Shown: positions 8,659 to 17,530 of the stretch, piece by piece
How positions within the stretch are numbered: the first letter of the stretch is position 1
Layout of the letters: each line of letters begins with the position of its first letter
Origin: Ensifer sp. IC4062
GTDB lineage: Bacteria; Pseudomonadota; Alphaproteobacteria; Rhizobiales; Rhizobiaceae
Direction of reading: 5' to 3'
Length of the DNA: 64,000 nt
Assembly: GCF_020193575.1 (NCBI RefSeq)
Contig: NZ_JADYVD010000002.1
Location: forward strand, 62,001 to 126,000
Notes under the pieces: model-generated
Seen by the model: the letters and a program-made list of their open reading frames with translations, nothing else
Database searches by the model: none
What the model was told of the DNA's origin: nothing
Made by a program: the position numbers and the translations under genes

Positions 8659-10158
8659 TTAGTGCTCGTACTGCGTGAAGGACGGATCCGCCAGGTCCGA
8701 GAAGCGTGTGTATTCGGATTGGAAGGCGAGCTTCACCGTGCCGGTTGGTCCGTGGCGCTGCTTGGCGATGATCACGTCCGCCGTGCCCTTGACCTTGTCC
8801 ATCTGCATCTTCCACTCTTCGTACTTCGGATCGAGTTCGTCGCGCGGTTCCATGTTCTTCACGTAGTATTCCTCGCGGAATACGAAGAGCACCACGTCGG
8901 CGTCCTGCTCGATCGATCCCGATTCACGCAGGTCCGAGAGCTGCGGGCGCTTGTCCTCACGGCTTTCAACGGCGCGCGAGAGCTGTGAGAGCGCGATGAT
9001 CGGCACGTTCAGTTCCTTGCCGAGCGCCTTGAGGCCGGTGGTGATTTCGGTGATTTCCTGCACGCGGTTGTCGCCCGCCTTCTTCGAACCGGTCATGAGC
9101 TGGACGTAGTCGACGACGAGCACGTCGAGACCGCGCTGACGCTTGAGGCGGCGGGCGCGCGCCGCGAGCTGGGCGATCGAGATGCCACCGGTCTGGTCGA
9201 TATAGAGCGGCACCTTCTGCATCATCATCGAACAGGCGACGAGCTTCTCGAAATCGGCTTCCGAAATGTCGCCGCGGCGGATCTTCGAGGACGAAACCTC
9301 GGTCTGCTCGGAGATGATACGCGTGGCGAGCTGCTCGGACGACATTTCGAGCGAATAGAAGCCAACGACGCCACCGTTCTTCGCCTTGAAGGAGCCGTCC
9401 GGTTGCACCTCGGGCTCGTAAGCCGCGGCGATGTTGTAGGCGATGTTGGTCGCGAGCGATGTCTTGCCCATGCCCGGGCGACCGGCGAGGATGATCAGGT
9501 CCGAACGCTGCAGGCCGCCCATCTTGCCATCGAGCGAATGGATGCCGGTCGAAATGCCGGAGAGATGGCCGTCCCTGTCCTTCGCCGTCGCAGCCATGTC
9601 GATGGCGAGTGTCACAGCGTCGCTGAATGACTGGAAGCCACCGTCATAGCGTCCTGTTTCGGCAAGCTCGAAAAGGCGCCGCTCCGCGTCCTCGATCTGG
9701 CTCTGCGGCGGCATATCGAGCGGCGCGTCATAGGCGATGTTGACCATGTCCTCGCCGATGGTGATCAGCGAACGGCGGAGCGCCAGGTCGTAGATGGCGC
9801 GGCCGTAATCCTCGGCATTGATGATCGAAACAGCCTCGGCGGCAAGGCGTGCGAGATATTGGGCAACAGTCAGGTCGCCGACTTTTTCGTCCGCCTTGAG
9901 GAAGGTCTTGATGGTGACCGGGTTGGCGGTCTTGCCCATGCGGATGATCTCGCCGGCGACCTCGAAGATACGGCGGTGCAACGGCTCGAACAGATGTACC
10001 GGTTTCAGGAAATCGGACACCCGATAGTACGCATCATTGTTGACGAGGATCGCGCCGAGCAGCGCCTGCTCGGCTTCCAGGTTGTTCGGCGCTTCGCGAT
10101 AGTGCTGGTCCGCCTGATCCTTCGTCAAAGGGGCAAGCTTGCGCGCTGCGTCGTTCAT
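8659..10158 (-). CDS. dnaB: Replicative DNA helicase DnaB
   Basis: DnaB is the hexameric 5'-3' helicase of the replication fork. The 499-residue protein has the helical N-terminal domain (PNNLEAEQALLGAIL at ~25-39), a linker, and a RecA-like C-terminal domain. The Walker A GRPGMGKTS lies at 226-234; DnaB motifs ETGLKALGKELN-like and LSQLSRAVE follow, with DLRESGSIEQDADVV near the end. There is no intein. The start is an ATG (MNDAARKLAP) preceded by GGAAACGGAAAC. Length fits the family. Confidence 0.97.
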   Translation of the reverse strand: MNDAARKLAPLTKDQADQHYREAPNNLEAEQALLGAILVNNDAYYRVSDFLKPVHLFEPLHRRIFEVAGEIIRMGKTANPVTIKTFLKADEKVGDLTVAQYLARLAAEAVSIINAEDYGRAIYDLALRRSLITIGEDMVNIAYDAPLDMPPQSQIEDAERRLFELAETGRYDGGFQSFSDAVTLAIDMAATAKDRDGHLSGISTGIHSLDGKMGGLQRSDLIILAGRPGMGKTSLATNIAYNIAAAYEPEVQPDGSFKAKNGGVVGFYSLEMSSEQLATRIISEQTEVSSSKIRRGDISEADFEKLVACSMMMQKVPLYIDQTGGISIAQLAARARRLKRQRGLDVLVVDYVQLMTGSKKAGDNRVQEITEITTGLKALGKELNVPIIALSQLSRAVESREDKRPQLSDLRESGSIEQDADVVLFVFREEYYVKNMEPRDELDPKYEEWKMQMDKVKGTADVIIAKQRHGPTGTVKLAFQSEYTRFSDLADPSFTQYEH

Positions 10159-10210
10159 GGTGTTTCCGTTTCCGCCTGTAAGTCCGTGAGCTTTCCGGTT
10201 TGCTGTCTGC

Positions 10211-10238
10211 AGCGCGCGGCGTCTAGTGTAGACGTGCA
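10211..10238. repeat. Degenerate GCGCGTCTA...TAGACGCGC palindrome
   Basis: CGTCTA and TAGACG pair across a 3-nt spacer, flanked by GC-rich bases. The same palindrome occurs in cleaner form at 41554-41573, where it is the left part of a composite repeat. Confidence 0.4.
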
Positions 10239-10430
10239 ACAGTTCCGCGGCACTCAACCCCACCCGTCGCCTTTGCCCGTTGTTCACATTGATCCACAGG
10301 GGGTGCGACAAAGCCTAAAAAGATCGTACTCACACAGACATCGGTGTTGCGGCCGGGATGGACAATCTATCTGATTCGCGTTCTCGCGTCGTTTGTAGTC
10401 CCGCAAGGGCGACAGCCGCGTCGTGGAAAA

Positions 10431-10467
10431 AGGAAAAGCCCGGATCGCGGGGATCCGGGCTTTTCCT
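10431..10467 (-). terminator. Intrinsic terminator of the rpsF-rplI operon
   Basis: A perfect 16-bp stem (AGGAAAAGCCCGGATC with its complement) surrounds a 5-nt loop. On the minus strand it is followed by a run of T, directly downstream of rplI. Confidence 0.9.
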
Positions 10468-10486
10468 TCAGTTCTTTGGCTGCGGC

Positions 10487-11062
10487 TTATTCTTCTTCAG
10501 CTTCGAACTCAGCTTCCGGGTTGAAGAAGTCTTCCGGCTTCAGGGCGTCTTCGTCGACGCCGTAGATGGCGTCAGCGGAGGTCAGGCTTTCGCCCTTGGC
10601 CTGACGCTCGGCTTCTTCGGCCGAACGGGCAACGTTGATGTCAATGCCAATCTCGACTTCCGCGTGCAAGTGCAGCGTCACCTTGTGCAGGCCAATCGCC
10701 TTGATCGGTTGGTTGAGGTCGACCTGGTTGCGGTTGATGTTGAAGCCTTCGGAAGCAAGCGTCTCGACGATGTCGCGGGCGGCAACCGAGCCGTAGAGCT
10801 GGCCGGTTTCACCAGCGGAGCGGACGATGATGAAGGCCTTGCCGTCGAGCTTGTCTGCGACCTTCTGGGCTTCGGACTTGCGCTCGAGGTTGCGGGCTTC
10901 GAGTGTTGCGCGCTCGGATTCGAAGCGTGCCTTGTTGGCGGCGTTGGCGCGCAGCGCCTTGCCGAGCGGCAGCAGGTAGTTGCGTGCGAAGCCGTCGCGA
11001 ACCTTTACGGTTTCGCCCATCTGGCCGAGCTTGGCGATGCGTTCGAGGAGAATGACTTCCAT
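10487..11062 (-). CDS. rplI: 50S ribosomal protein L9
   Basis: A 191-residue protein starting [16 protein letters not shown]. It has the L9 signature in [18 protein letters not shown] and the long connecting helix before a C-terminal RNA-binding domain. The acidic tail ([13 protein letters not shown]) explains why it is longer than the ~150-residue E. coli L9 and is normal in Rhizobiales. It is the last gene of the rpsF-rpsR-DUF2232-rplI operon and is followed by a strong terminator. Confidence 0.97.
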   Translation of the reverse strand: MEVILLERIAKLGQMGETVKVRDGFARNYLLPLGKALRANAANKARFESERATLEARNLERKSEAQKVADKLDGKAFIIVRSAGETGQLYGSVAARDIVETLASEGFNINRNQVDLNQPIKAIGLHKVTLHLHAEVEIGIDINVARSAEEAERQAKGESLTSADAIYGVDEDALKPEDFFNPEAEFEAEEE

Positions 11063-11096
11063 TTTGATTTCCTTTCAGTCGTCGTTGTTTCGTTGG

Positions 11097-12050
11097 TCAG
11101 TTTTTTCCCGTCGGCGTGACCGCGATGGTGCGTCGCGTATCGGTCAGGCCGGACAGGAGGAAGAACACAGCCGGGATCGTGAACACGAACACCGACAGGT
11201 AGGCGATCCACAGAACGGGAAGCCGCCAGGACTTGCCACGCGTGCGGAAGTGGAATGAGGCAAAGCCCGAGAGCAGGAAGCCTGCGCCGAACGTGCCGCA
11301 AATGAGGGCGCCGATCGCCGCCGGCGCGCCGCCGAGAAAGGCGAGGACCAGGCCGGCGAGAAACACGAAAATGGCATTGCGAGGCATCCTCAACGAGGAC
11401 GGAATGTCTTCGCGCGGACGCAGCGACCCTCCGGACATTTGGACAATTCGGGTTGCCAGATAATAGGCGGCAAACAGCATCAGCACCCAGATTGCGCCCT
11501 GCACGAGCGGCAGCGCGAGCGTGAACATCGACTTGATCTGGGCGATTGCCGCGGCATCCGGATTGTAGAGCGGCTCCTGCGCCTTTACCGCCTCGATCAC
11601 CATGTCGATCATCTGGTCCGAGACGCTGGAATCGTAACCGACGATGTAGCCGACGATGATCATGCCGACGGTAACGAGCCCGCAGAGATGGCCGAGGATG
11701 TCAGACAACGGATACCAGGCAAGCGCCCCTTCTGGACCGCCGAGTTCGGGGGCCGGGCGCGCGAGGTTTGCGAGGTGACTGAGCCAGCCTGCCGGAACAA
11801 GCGTTACGAGCAGGATCAGCAGCGCGAAATAGGAGGAAACGAGCGTAGCGGCAGTCGTGCCGGCAACGACGATCGCTACGATCGCGGCCGCGTTGCCCCA
11901 ACCGAGGCCGGCAATCAGGATGGGCAGTGCGGAAGCCGCATAGAGAACGATCGCAAAGGACGACTGCGTGTTCGCGCCCATCGACAGAAGAGCGGCGGTA
12001 ATGCCGGCAAGCGCGCCGGTGATCAGCGATGTCCTGTTCCAGATAGTCAC
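11097..12050 (-). CDS. DUF2232 family multi-pass membrane protein
   Basis: A 317-residue protein with about eight hydrophobic segments from the N-terminus (SLITGALAGITAALLSMG) to the C-terminus, and no signal for export. Alphaproteobacteria carry a DUF2232 protein at exactly this place, between rpsR and rplI; its function is not established. The fold resembles small integral membrane transport subunits, but no catalytic or binding motif is evident. Its place in a ribosomal operon links its dosage to growth rate. Confidence 0.85.
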   Translation of the reverse strand: MTIWNRTSLITGALAGITAALLSMGANTQSSFAIVLYAASALPILIAGLGWGNAAAIVAIVVAGTTAATLVSSYFALLILLVTLVPAGWLSHLANLARPAPELGGPEGALAWYPLSDILGHLCGLVTVGMIIVGYIVGYDSSVSDQMIDMVIEAVKAQEPLYNPDAAAIAQIKSMFTLALPLVQGAIWVLMLFAAYYLATRIVQMSGGSLRPREDIPSSLRMPRNAIFVFLAGLVLAFLGGAPAAIGALICGTFGAGFLLSGFASFHFRTRGKSWRLPVLWIAYLSVFVFTIPAVFFLLSGLTDTRRTIAVTPTGKN

Positions 12051-12236
12051 GTTCGCTGTCCTGCTTCAACGCAGTTAGGGGTCGAGTGGCCCCAACATGG
12101 GATTTTGGCGCATGCGCCGGTTTCCGATCCGCGCCCACCGCGGAAGGGAGAGAGGCAAGGCACTCACGGTGCGGAAATGCCTTGCCTCGGAGTCAGCTTC
12201 CGTCGAGTCAACCGACTGACGGAGAGTCAGTTCGCT

Positions 12237-12485
12237 TTACGATACGACGTAGGGCAGCAGACCGAGGAAGCGTGCACGCTTGATCGCCTGGGCGAGTTCG
12301 CGCTGCTTCTTCTGCGAAACGGCCGTGATACGGGACGGAACGATCTTGCCGCGCTCGGAAATGTAACGCTGCAGGAGGCGGATGTCCTTGTAGTCGATCC
12401 GCGGAGCGTTTGCGCCCGAGAATGGGCAGGTCTTGCGGCGACGGTGGAACGGACGGCGCACCGGAGCGGAAGAAACTTCAGCCAT
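12237..12485 (-). CDS. rpsR: 30S ribosomal protein S18
   Basis: An 82-residue basic protein with the S18 core [19 protein letters not shown] and the C-terminal [21 protein letters not shown]. It binds 16S rRNA as a heterodimer with S6. It lies 24 bp downstream of rpsF in the conserved order and has a clear purine-rich ribosome site ahead of it. Confidence 0.98.
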   Translation of the reverse strand: MAEVSSAPVRRPFHRRRKTCPFSGANAPRIDYKDIRLLQRYISERGKIVPSRITAVSQKKQRELAQAIKRARFLGLLPYVVS

Positions 12486-12509
12486 TGTTTTTATCTCCTA
12501 AGCTTCGGG

Positions 12510-12956
12510 TTACGCGCGGTCTTCACGCGGACGGCGCGGACGGTCTTCGCGGTCGCCACGGTCCGGACGCGGGCCGCGGTCGAAACCGCCTTCACGCGGG
12601 CCACGGCCTTCGCCGCGGGGACGATCGTCGCGATCACGCTTCTGCATCATCGCGGACGGGCCTTCTTCGTGCTTTTCGACGGCGATCGTCATGTACCGCA
12701 GGATGTCTTCGTTGATGCGCATCTGGCGCTCGACTTCGTGGACGGCCGGTGCCGGGGCATCGATGTCCATCAGGACGTAGTGAGCCTTGCGGTTCTTCTT
12801 GATGCGGTAGGTGAGGGACTTCAGGCCCCAGTTCTCGACGCGACCGACCTTGCCGCCGTTTGTTTCGATGACGCCCTTGTACTGCTCGACGAGGGCATCG
12901 ACCTGCTGCGGCGTGATATCCTGCCGGGCAAGGAATACGTGTTCATAAAGAGCCAT
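12510..12956 (-). CDS. rpsF: 30S ribosomal protein S6
   Basis: A 148-residue protein. The first ~95 residues are the S6 ferredoxin-like fold ([20 protein letters not shown], then [22 protein letters not shown]). The remainder is a low-complexity tail rich in Arg, Asp and Gly, typical of rhizobial S6. It is the first gene of its operon. A likely S6:S18-binding RNA element sits 30 nt upstream of the start, implying feedback control by the S6-S18 dimer. Confidence 0.97.
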   Translation of the reverse strand: MALYEHVFLARQDITPQQVDALVEQYKGVIETNGGKVGRVENWGLKSLTYRIKKNRKAHYVLMDIDAPAPAVHEVERQMRINEDILRYMTIAVEKHEEGPSAMMQKRDRDDRPRGEGRGPREGGFDRGPRPDRGDREDRPRRPREDRA

Positions 12957-12986
12957 TGTGGCTTGCCTTTCTTGCGTTAATCAGCC

Positions 12987-13029
12987 CGGACCTCGGCGGC
13001 TAAGCCTCAACGACTGTTCTTAAGGTCCG
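12987..13029 (-). promoter_or_regulatory. Candidate S6:S18 autoregulatory RNA motif in the rpsF leader
   Basis: On the minus strand, CGGACCT pairs with AGGTCCG as an outer 7-bp stem, TAAG pairs with CTTA as an inner stem, and CCGCCG is left unpaired on the 3' side next to the outer stem. The known S6:S18 leader motif has the same layout: an unpaired CCG box beside a stem, mimicking the 16S site, close to the rpsF start. Here the end of the motif is 30 nt from the ATG. The structure was folded by eye, without a covariance search. Confidence 0.6.
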
Positions 13030-13179
13030 CAAGGCGGCCGGCAAGAAAGTGTTGTATCGAGACGGTCGAGAGCGGAGACACGGGAGGCCGGAATGCCTTG
13101 CATTCCTGGCGGCTTCCAATGCGGAAACCGGCCCTCCGTTCAGCCACCAGCCAGAAGACCGGGTGTTTCGAACAGCGCG

Positions 13180-13207
13180 CTTATACGGATTTTCCGCTGA
13201 AATGCAA
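13180..13207 (-). promoter_or_regulatory. Probable sigma-70 promoter of the rpsF operon
   Basis: On the minus strand TTGCAT and TATAAG are separated by 16 bp, close to consensus. Transcription from here would give a leader of about 215 nt that includes the candidate S6:S18 motif. No start site data exist. Confidence 0.4.
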
Positions 13208-13242
13208 GCCGCGATCCGAACTTCGGTGTCCAGGCTGTCCGG

Positions 13243-13267
13243 GGAACAATCGCCGAGCGCTGCTGTT
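13243..13267 (+). promoter_or_regulatory. Probable EcfG/RpoE2-type stress promoter
   Basis: GGAAC followed after 18 bp by TT (GGAAC-N16-TGTT) fits the alphaproteobacterial general stress sigma factor consensus GGAAC-N16-17-CGTT apart from one base. It lies about 35 bp before the ATG of the cysteine-rich protein gene and is correctly oriented. Confidence 0.45.
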
Positions 13268-13301
13268 GGGTAGCGGCAAGTCTTAACAGCGGGAGCCGAC
13301 G

Positions 13302-13634
13302 ATGGCCCATGTTGATCCAAGAACGCAGGCGTGCATCGACGATTGCCTGGACTGCTATGCCGCTTGCCTGTCGACTGCGATGAACCACTGCCTCCAGGCG
13401 GGCGGCGAACATACCGAGCCGGCACATTTCAGGCTGATGGCGGCCTGCTCCGAGATCTGCCGAACCGCGGCGCATTTCATGTTGATCGGGAGTCCCCATC
13501 ACCGGCATGTGTGCCGGGAATGCGCGGAGATCTGCACCGAATGCGCCAAGGATTGCGAGCGCATCGGCGACATGGCCGAATGCGCCGAAGCCTGCTGGCG
13601 CTGCGCCGAGAGTTGCCGTCAGATGGCGGCTTAA
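13302..13634 (+). CDS. Cysteine-rich four-helix bundle copper-binding protein
   Basis: A 110-residue cytoplasmic protein with 16 cysteines (11, 15, 18, 22, 30, 49, 53, 71, 74, 78, 81, 85, 94, 98, 101, 105), mostly spaced i, i+3/4 along predicted helices. This is the pattern of DUF326/Csp-type four-helix bundles, in which inward-facing thiols store many Cu(I) ions. There is no signal peptide, which places it with the cytosolic Csp3 group. GGGAG gives a good ribosome site. A likely general-stress promoter lies just upstream. Copper binding is inferred from the family. Confidence 0.85.
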   Translation: MAHVDPRTQACIDDCLDCYAACLSTAMNHCLQAGGEHTEPAHFRLMAACSEICRTAAHFMLIGSPHHRHVCRECAEICTECAKDCERIGDMAECAEACWRCAESCRQMAA

Positions 13635-13657
13635 GCCCTCGCTTCGCGGGTGGTGGG

Positions 13658-14701
13658 TCAGATCGGCGCCGGGTATAGCCGATGAAGGCGCCGGATGCCG
13701 TTCATTACATCTTGCGAAAGCGTGATAGCGGCACCGCCGATGTCGGTCTTCAGTTGTTCTATCGACGTTGCACCGATGATGACTGAAGCCAGGAACGGCC
13801 GTGTCAGACAGAAAGCGATCGCCATCTGCGCCGGGTCGACACCATGCTGGCGAGCGAGCGCCACATAAGCGGCGACGGCGGGTTCCTGATGCGGCGTGAA
13901 GCGGCCGCCAAGGTCGCCGTTGATCGACAGGCGCGATCCTGCGGGTTTTGCCCCCTGAAGGTATTTGCCGGTCAGGAGACCGGCCGCGAGTGGCGAATAG
14001 GCAAGCAGGCCGACATCCTCGTGATGGGAGAGTTCCGCCAGATCGAGGTCAAAGGTGCGATAAAGCAGATTGTACTCGTTCTGGATCGTGGCAACGCGCG
14101 GCAGGCCATGCCTTTCGGCCATGTCGAGCATTGCCATCGTGCCCCAGGCGGTGTCGTTCGAAAGCCCGATAGCGCGAATCTTGCCCGCCTTCACGAGTTC
14201 GCCAAGCTTGTCGAGGATTACCCTCAGGTCGGCGGCGACATGCTCCTTGTCCTGCTTCGACGGGTCGTAGGACCAGGCATTGCGGAAGTGATAGTGGCCG
14301 CGATTCGGCCAATGAAGCTGGTAAATGTCGACATAGTCCGTCTTCAGCCGCTTGAGGCTGGCATTCAGGGCCTCCTCGATTCCTTCGGGCGTCATTGGGC
14401 CGCCGTCGCGGATATAAGGACGGCCGGGGCCGGCCACCTTGGTCGCGAGCACCACATCGTCGCGCCGGCCCCTTGCTGCCAGCCAGTTGCCGATGATGCG
14501 TTCGGTGTTGCCGTAGGTTTCGGCCGAAAGCGGTGTCGTCGGATAGAGTTCGGCCGTATCGATGAAATTGACGCCACGGTCGAAGGCGTAACTAAGCTGT
14601 CCGTGGGCTTCGGTCTGGGTGTTTTGGGAGCCCCAGGTCATTGTGCCGAGGCAGATTTCCGAAACCTTGATGCCGGTGCGGCCGAGCGTGTTGTAGCGCA
14701 T
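13658..14701 (-). CDS. Aldo/keto reductase, Tas-like
   Basis: A 347-residue NADPH-dependent oxidoreductase with an (alpha/beta)8 barrel. The family tetrad appears in FIDTAELYP (Asp, Tyr), LATKV (Lys) and YQLHWPNRG (His). The cofactor region near the C-terminus reads SVIIGATSIEQLKTDI. The extended insertion after the catalytic Tyr (TTPLSAETYGNTE) and the length point to the Tas/YajO-like subgroup. It is transcribed toward the copper-protein gene and ends close to it. The physiological substrate is unknown. Confidence 0.9.
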   Translation of the reverse strand: MRYNTLGRTGIKVSEICLGTMTWGSQNTQTEAHGQLSYAFDRGVNFIDTAELYPTTPLSAETYGNTERIIGNWLAARGRRDDVVLATKVAGPGRPYIRDGGPMTPEGIEEALNASLKRLKTDYVDIYQLHWPNRGHYHFRNAWSYDPSKQDKEHVAADLRVILDKLGELVKAGKIRAIGLSNDTAWGTMAMLDMAERHGLPRVATIQNEYNLLYRTFDLDLAELSHHEDVGLLAYSPLAAGLLTGKYLQGAKPAGSRLSINGDLGGRFTPHQEPAVAAYVALARQHGVDPAQMAIAFCLTRPFLASVIIGATSIEQLKTDIGGAAITLSQDVMNGIRRLHRLYPAPI

Positions 14702-15043
14702 GAAATAACGTTCCTCGTGAGGGGCGGTTTGGCGCCGGCGGGAGAGAAGGGCGCGCCGCCAATAAATTGAGTGGTGCCGCGGTCGATGGCTGTTTTGTGG
14801 GGCGCGGCAGCAAATGCGCGGGCAAACTTACGCCTAGATTGACGAAGATCAAGGGCAAAAGCCTGTCCGCAGTGGTGAAGGACGACCTCCGCGCTTGACA
14901 CCCTCTTCAGGAATGTGAATGGAGAGGAAAACTGGCGCGGGTGAAGCATGTGAGGCGGTTCCGCCGGCATCCGCTCTAATGTGTAAGAACGATCGCGATG
15001 GTCTAGTTGGCTCCGATCGGTTCGTGATCCAGGGAGGGCTCCC
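14702..15043. other. Intergenic gap between divergent AKR and fabD genes
   Basis: This 342-bp stretch must hold the promoters of both flanking genes. The fabD ribosome site GGGAGG is clear near its right end. A TTGACA at 14895 lacks a convincing -10 partner. No repeat, RNA or small gene was recognised. Confidence 0.5.
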
Positions 15044-15988
15044 ATGAGCATTGCATTCACGTTCCCCGGGCAGGGCAGTCAGGCTGTCGGCATGGGCAAG
15101 GATCTGGCGGACGCCTTTCCGGAGGCGGCGGCCGTCTTCGCCGAAGTCGATGAAGCGCTCGGCGAAAAGCTGTCGGACGTCATGTGGAACGGACCGGAGG
15201 AAACGCTGACGCTGACGGCAAACGCGCAGCCGGCGCTGATGGCCGTCTCCATGGCCGTGATCCGCGTGCTTGAGGCCAGGGGGCTCGATCTCAAGAACAA
15301 GGTCTCTTTCGTCGCCGGCCACTCGCTCGGCGAATATTCCGCACTTTGCGCTGCGGGAACATTTTCGCTTGCAGATGCGGCGAGTCTTCTGCGCATTCGC
15401 GGCAATGCGATGCAGGCGGCCGTCCCGGTCGGCAAGGGCGCAATGGCTGCCATTATCGGCCTCGAGCATGCGGACGTCGACGCGGTTTGCCGCGAAGCGT
15501 CGTCGCTGGGCTCGTGCCAGATCGCCAACGACAACGGTGGCGGGCAAATGGTGATCTCGGGCGAGAAGCAGGCGGTGGAGAAGGCCGCCGCACTTGCCTC
15601 GGAAAAGGGCGCCAAACGCGCGCTGATGCTGCCGGTCTCCGCGCCTTTCCACTCCTCTCTGATGGCGCCTGCCGCTGACGCCATGCGCGACGCACTCGCC
15701 AAGGTTGAAAAGCGCGACCCATCCGTTCCGCTTGTGGCGAATGTTCTCGCTGCACCGGTGAGTGACGCCGGCGAGATCACCCGCTTGCTCGTCGAACAAG
15801 TGACCGGTCAGGTACGCTGGCGCGAGACGGTCGAATGGTTCGCGGCCAACAATGTCACGACGCTTTATGAAATCGGCTCGGGCAAAGTGCTGACGGGACT
15901 TGCTCGACGGATCGACAAGACCGTCAACGGCATCGCCATCAATACGCCCGCCGATATCGACACGGCGCTCGCCGCCCTTCTGGCCTGA
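15044..15988 (+). CDS. fabD: Malonyl-CoA:ACP transacylase
   Basis: FabD moves malonate from CoA to acyl carrier protein, giving the extender unit for fatty acid synthesis. The 314-residue protein has the start motif TFPGQGSQAVGMG, the nucleophile S94 in GHSLGEYSA, the malonate-binding QxR-type region around LLRIRGNAMQ, and the catalytic His in SAPFHSSLM. It has a strong ribosome site and begins the fabD-fabG-acpP-fabF cluster. Confidence 0.97.
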   Translation: MSIAFTFPGQGSQAVGMGKDLADAFPEAAAVFAEVDEALGEKLSDVMWNGPEETLTLTANAQPALMAVSMAVIRVLEARGLDLKNKVSFVAGHSLGEYSALCAAGTFSLADAASLLRIRGNAMQAAVPVGKGAMAAIIGLEHADVDAVCREASSLGSCQIANDNGGGQMVISGEKQAVEKAAALASEKGAKRALMLPVSAPFHSSLMAPAADAMRDALAKVEKRDPSVPLVANVLAAPVSDAGEITRLLVEQVTGQVRWRETVEWFAANNVTTLYEIGSGKVLTGLARRIDKTVNGIAINTPADIDTALAALLA

Positions 15989-16014
15989 GCGCTCTAGTTA
16001 CAAGGAACAAGCCC

Positions 16015-16752
16015 ATGTTTGATCTCTCCGGCCGCAAGGCCCTCATCACCGGCGCATCCGGCGGAATCGGCGAGGAAATCGCCCGCATCCTGCATGCACA
16101 GGGCGCTGTCGTCGGCCTGCACGGCACCCGTGTCGAGAGGCTTGAGGCGCTCGCCAACACGCTGGGCGAGCGCGTGCAGATCTTCCCGGCCAATCTTTCC
16201 GACCGAACCGAAGTCAAGGCGCTTGGCGAGAAGGCGGAGGCCGAACTCGGCGGCGTCGATATCCTCGTCAACAATGCCGGCATCACCAAGGACGGGCTCT
16301 TCGTCCGCATGAGCGATGAAGATTGGGACAGCGTCATCGAGGTCAATCTCACGGCGGTCTTCCGCCTGACCCGGGAGCTCACTCACCCGATGATGCGCCG
16401 TCGCTTCGGCCGCATCGTCAACATCACTTCCGTCGTCGGCGTCACCGGTAACCCCGGGCAGGCCAACTATTGTGCCTCGAAGGCCGGCATGATCGGCTTC
16501 TCCAAGTCGCTCGCGCAGGAAATCGCCACCCGTAACGTTACCGTCAACTGCGTCGCTCCGGGCTTCATCGAAAGCGCGATGACCGGTAAGCTTAATGACA
16601 AGCAGAAGGAGATCATCATGGGGGCGATCCCGATGCGGCGGATGGGCTCGGGTGCAGAGGTCGCATCCGCCGTTGCATATCTTGCGTCGAACGAAGCAGG
16701 GTACGTCACCGGCCAGACCATTCATGTCAATGGCGGCATGGCGATGATCTGA
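16015..16752 (+). CDS. fabG: 3-oxoacyl-ACP reductase FabG
   Basis: FabG reduces beta-ketoacyl-ACP with NADPH in the fatty acid elongation cycle. The 245-residue SDR protein has TGASGGIG at 12-19, NNAG at 86-89, the triad S139, Y152 and K156, and the NVTVNCVAPGFIES stretch and final GQTIHVNGGM typical of FabG. It lies 26 bp downstream of fabD and upstream of acpP, so the assignment to fatty acid synthesis is firm. Confidence 0.97.
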   Translation: MFDLSGRKALITGASGGIGEEIARILHAQGAVVGLHGTRVERLEALANTLGERVQIFPANLSDRTEVKALGEKAEAELGGVDILVNNAGITKDGLFVRMSDEDWDSVIEVNLTAVFRLTRELTHPMMRRRFGRIVNITSVVGVTGNPGQANYCASKAGMIGFSKSLAQEIATRNVTVNCVAPGFIESAMTGKLNDKQKEIIMGAIPMRRMGSGAEVASAVAYLASNEAGYVTGQTIHVNGGMAMI

Positions 16753-17074
16753 TCCGACACCGGTGAAGAACGGCGCACGTGATCCGTTGCCGCCACCTTC
16801 ACCGGTCGGTGCCAAATGCCTGAAATTCAATGTTGACCAAGCGAATGTCGGGCATTTTCGCCCTTTGCGGCAGACTTAAACCGTGTTAATCGGGCCATGA
16901 CTGTGCGCAGTCGACCGGTCCGGCCAGGTGTCCGGCAGCCCTTGCTGCCTTGGGTTTTCCGCGGGTTCGGTTGGATGGATTGCCCGGCGGACCATCTTGG
17001 TCTATCAGGCTTGAATGAATGTGACGGCGCCAAGAATGGCGCCGCAGAGTAAACGAAGGTCGAGGAACTCCGAC
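16753..17074 (+). other. Intergenic gap fabG-acpP with hairpin at 16759-16806
   Basis: ACCGGTGAAG pairs with CTTCACCGGT, and AACGG inside it pairs with CCGTT, making a long hairpin right after fabG without a U-tract. This may separate fabDG from the highly expressed acpP. The remainder (about 270 bp) would hold an acpP promoter; TTGACC at 16833 is a possible -35 but no clear -10 was found. Confidence 0.5.
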
Positions 17075-17311
17075 ATGAGCGATATCGCAGAACGCGTGAA
17101 GAAAATTGTTATTGATCATCTTGGCGTCGACGCCGAAAAGGTCAGCGAAGGCGCAAGCTTCATCGATGATCTCGGCGCGGACTCGCTCGACACCGTCGAA
17201 CTGGTCATGGCATTCGAAGAAGAATTCGGCGTCGAGATCCCGGACGACGCGGCAGATTCGATCCTGACCGTCGGCGACGCCGTCAAGTTCATCGAGAAGG
17301 CTCAGGCCTGA
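17075..17311 (+). CDS. acpP: Acyl carrier protein
   Basis: A 78-residue acidic helical protein with the phosphopantetheine attachment site S37 in [10 protein letters not shown]. Length and sequence match housekeeping AcpP, which carries growing acyl chains in the cytoplasm. GGAA precedes the chosen ATG; the frame is open upstream but the longer form would not match the family. It lies in the standard fabG-acpP-fabF order. It could also serve as an acyl donor partner for other enzymes in the cell. Confidence 0.98.
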   Translation: MSDIAERVKKIVIDHLGVDAEKVSEGASFIDDLGADSLDTVELVMAFEEEFGVEIPDDAADSILTVGDAVKFIEKAQA

Positions 17312-17332
17312 TCTTCACGGTCTAGGCCGTTG

Positions 17333-17378
17333 ACGGGCCGCCTGTGCGGCCCGTATCAGCCCAAGGGAAGTGGGCTGA
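17333..17378 (+). terminator. Two tandem hairpins after acpP
   Basis: ACGGGCCGC pairs with GCGGCCCGT across CTGT (17333-17354), followed directly by TCAGCCCA pairing with TGGGCTGA (17356-17378). There is no U-run, so they may stabilise the short acpP transcript or give partial termination before fabF. Confidence 0.45.
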
Positions 17379-17530
17379 CCTGCGTCGACTGCGGGTTCTC
17401 GATCAGTAAAGCGTTCCCCGCCTTCCCTCTGATCGTCACATGAGAAATTTACAATGGATGCACGGATCGGAGTCGTCACGCGTGGTCCGGTCCGGCTCTG
17501 GAACTGAACAGTCAGGGTGGGTCACGGTTT

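Noticed and set aside
11439-12980. 513-codon open frame on the plus strand across DUF2232, rpsR and rpsF
   Set aside because: It is antisense to three well supported genes, rich in Arg, Asp and His without domain pattern, and has no ribosome site; it is a GC-driven shadow.
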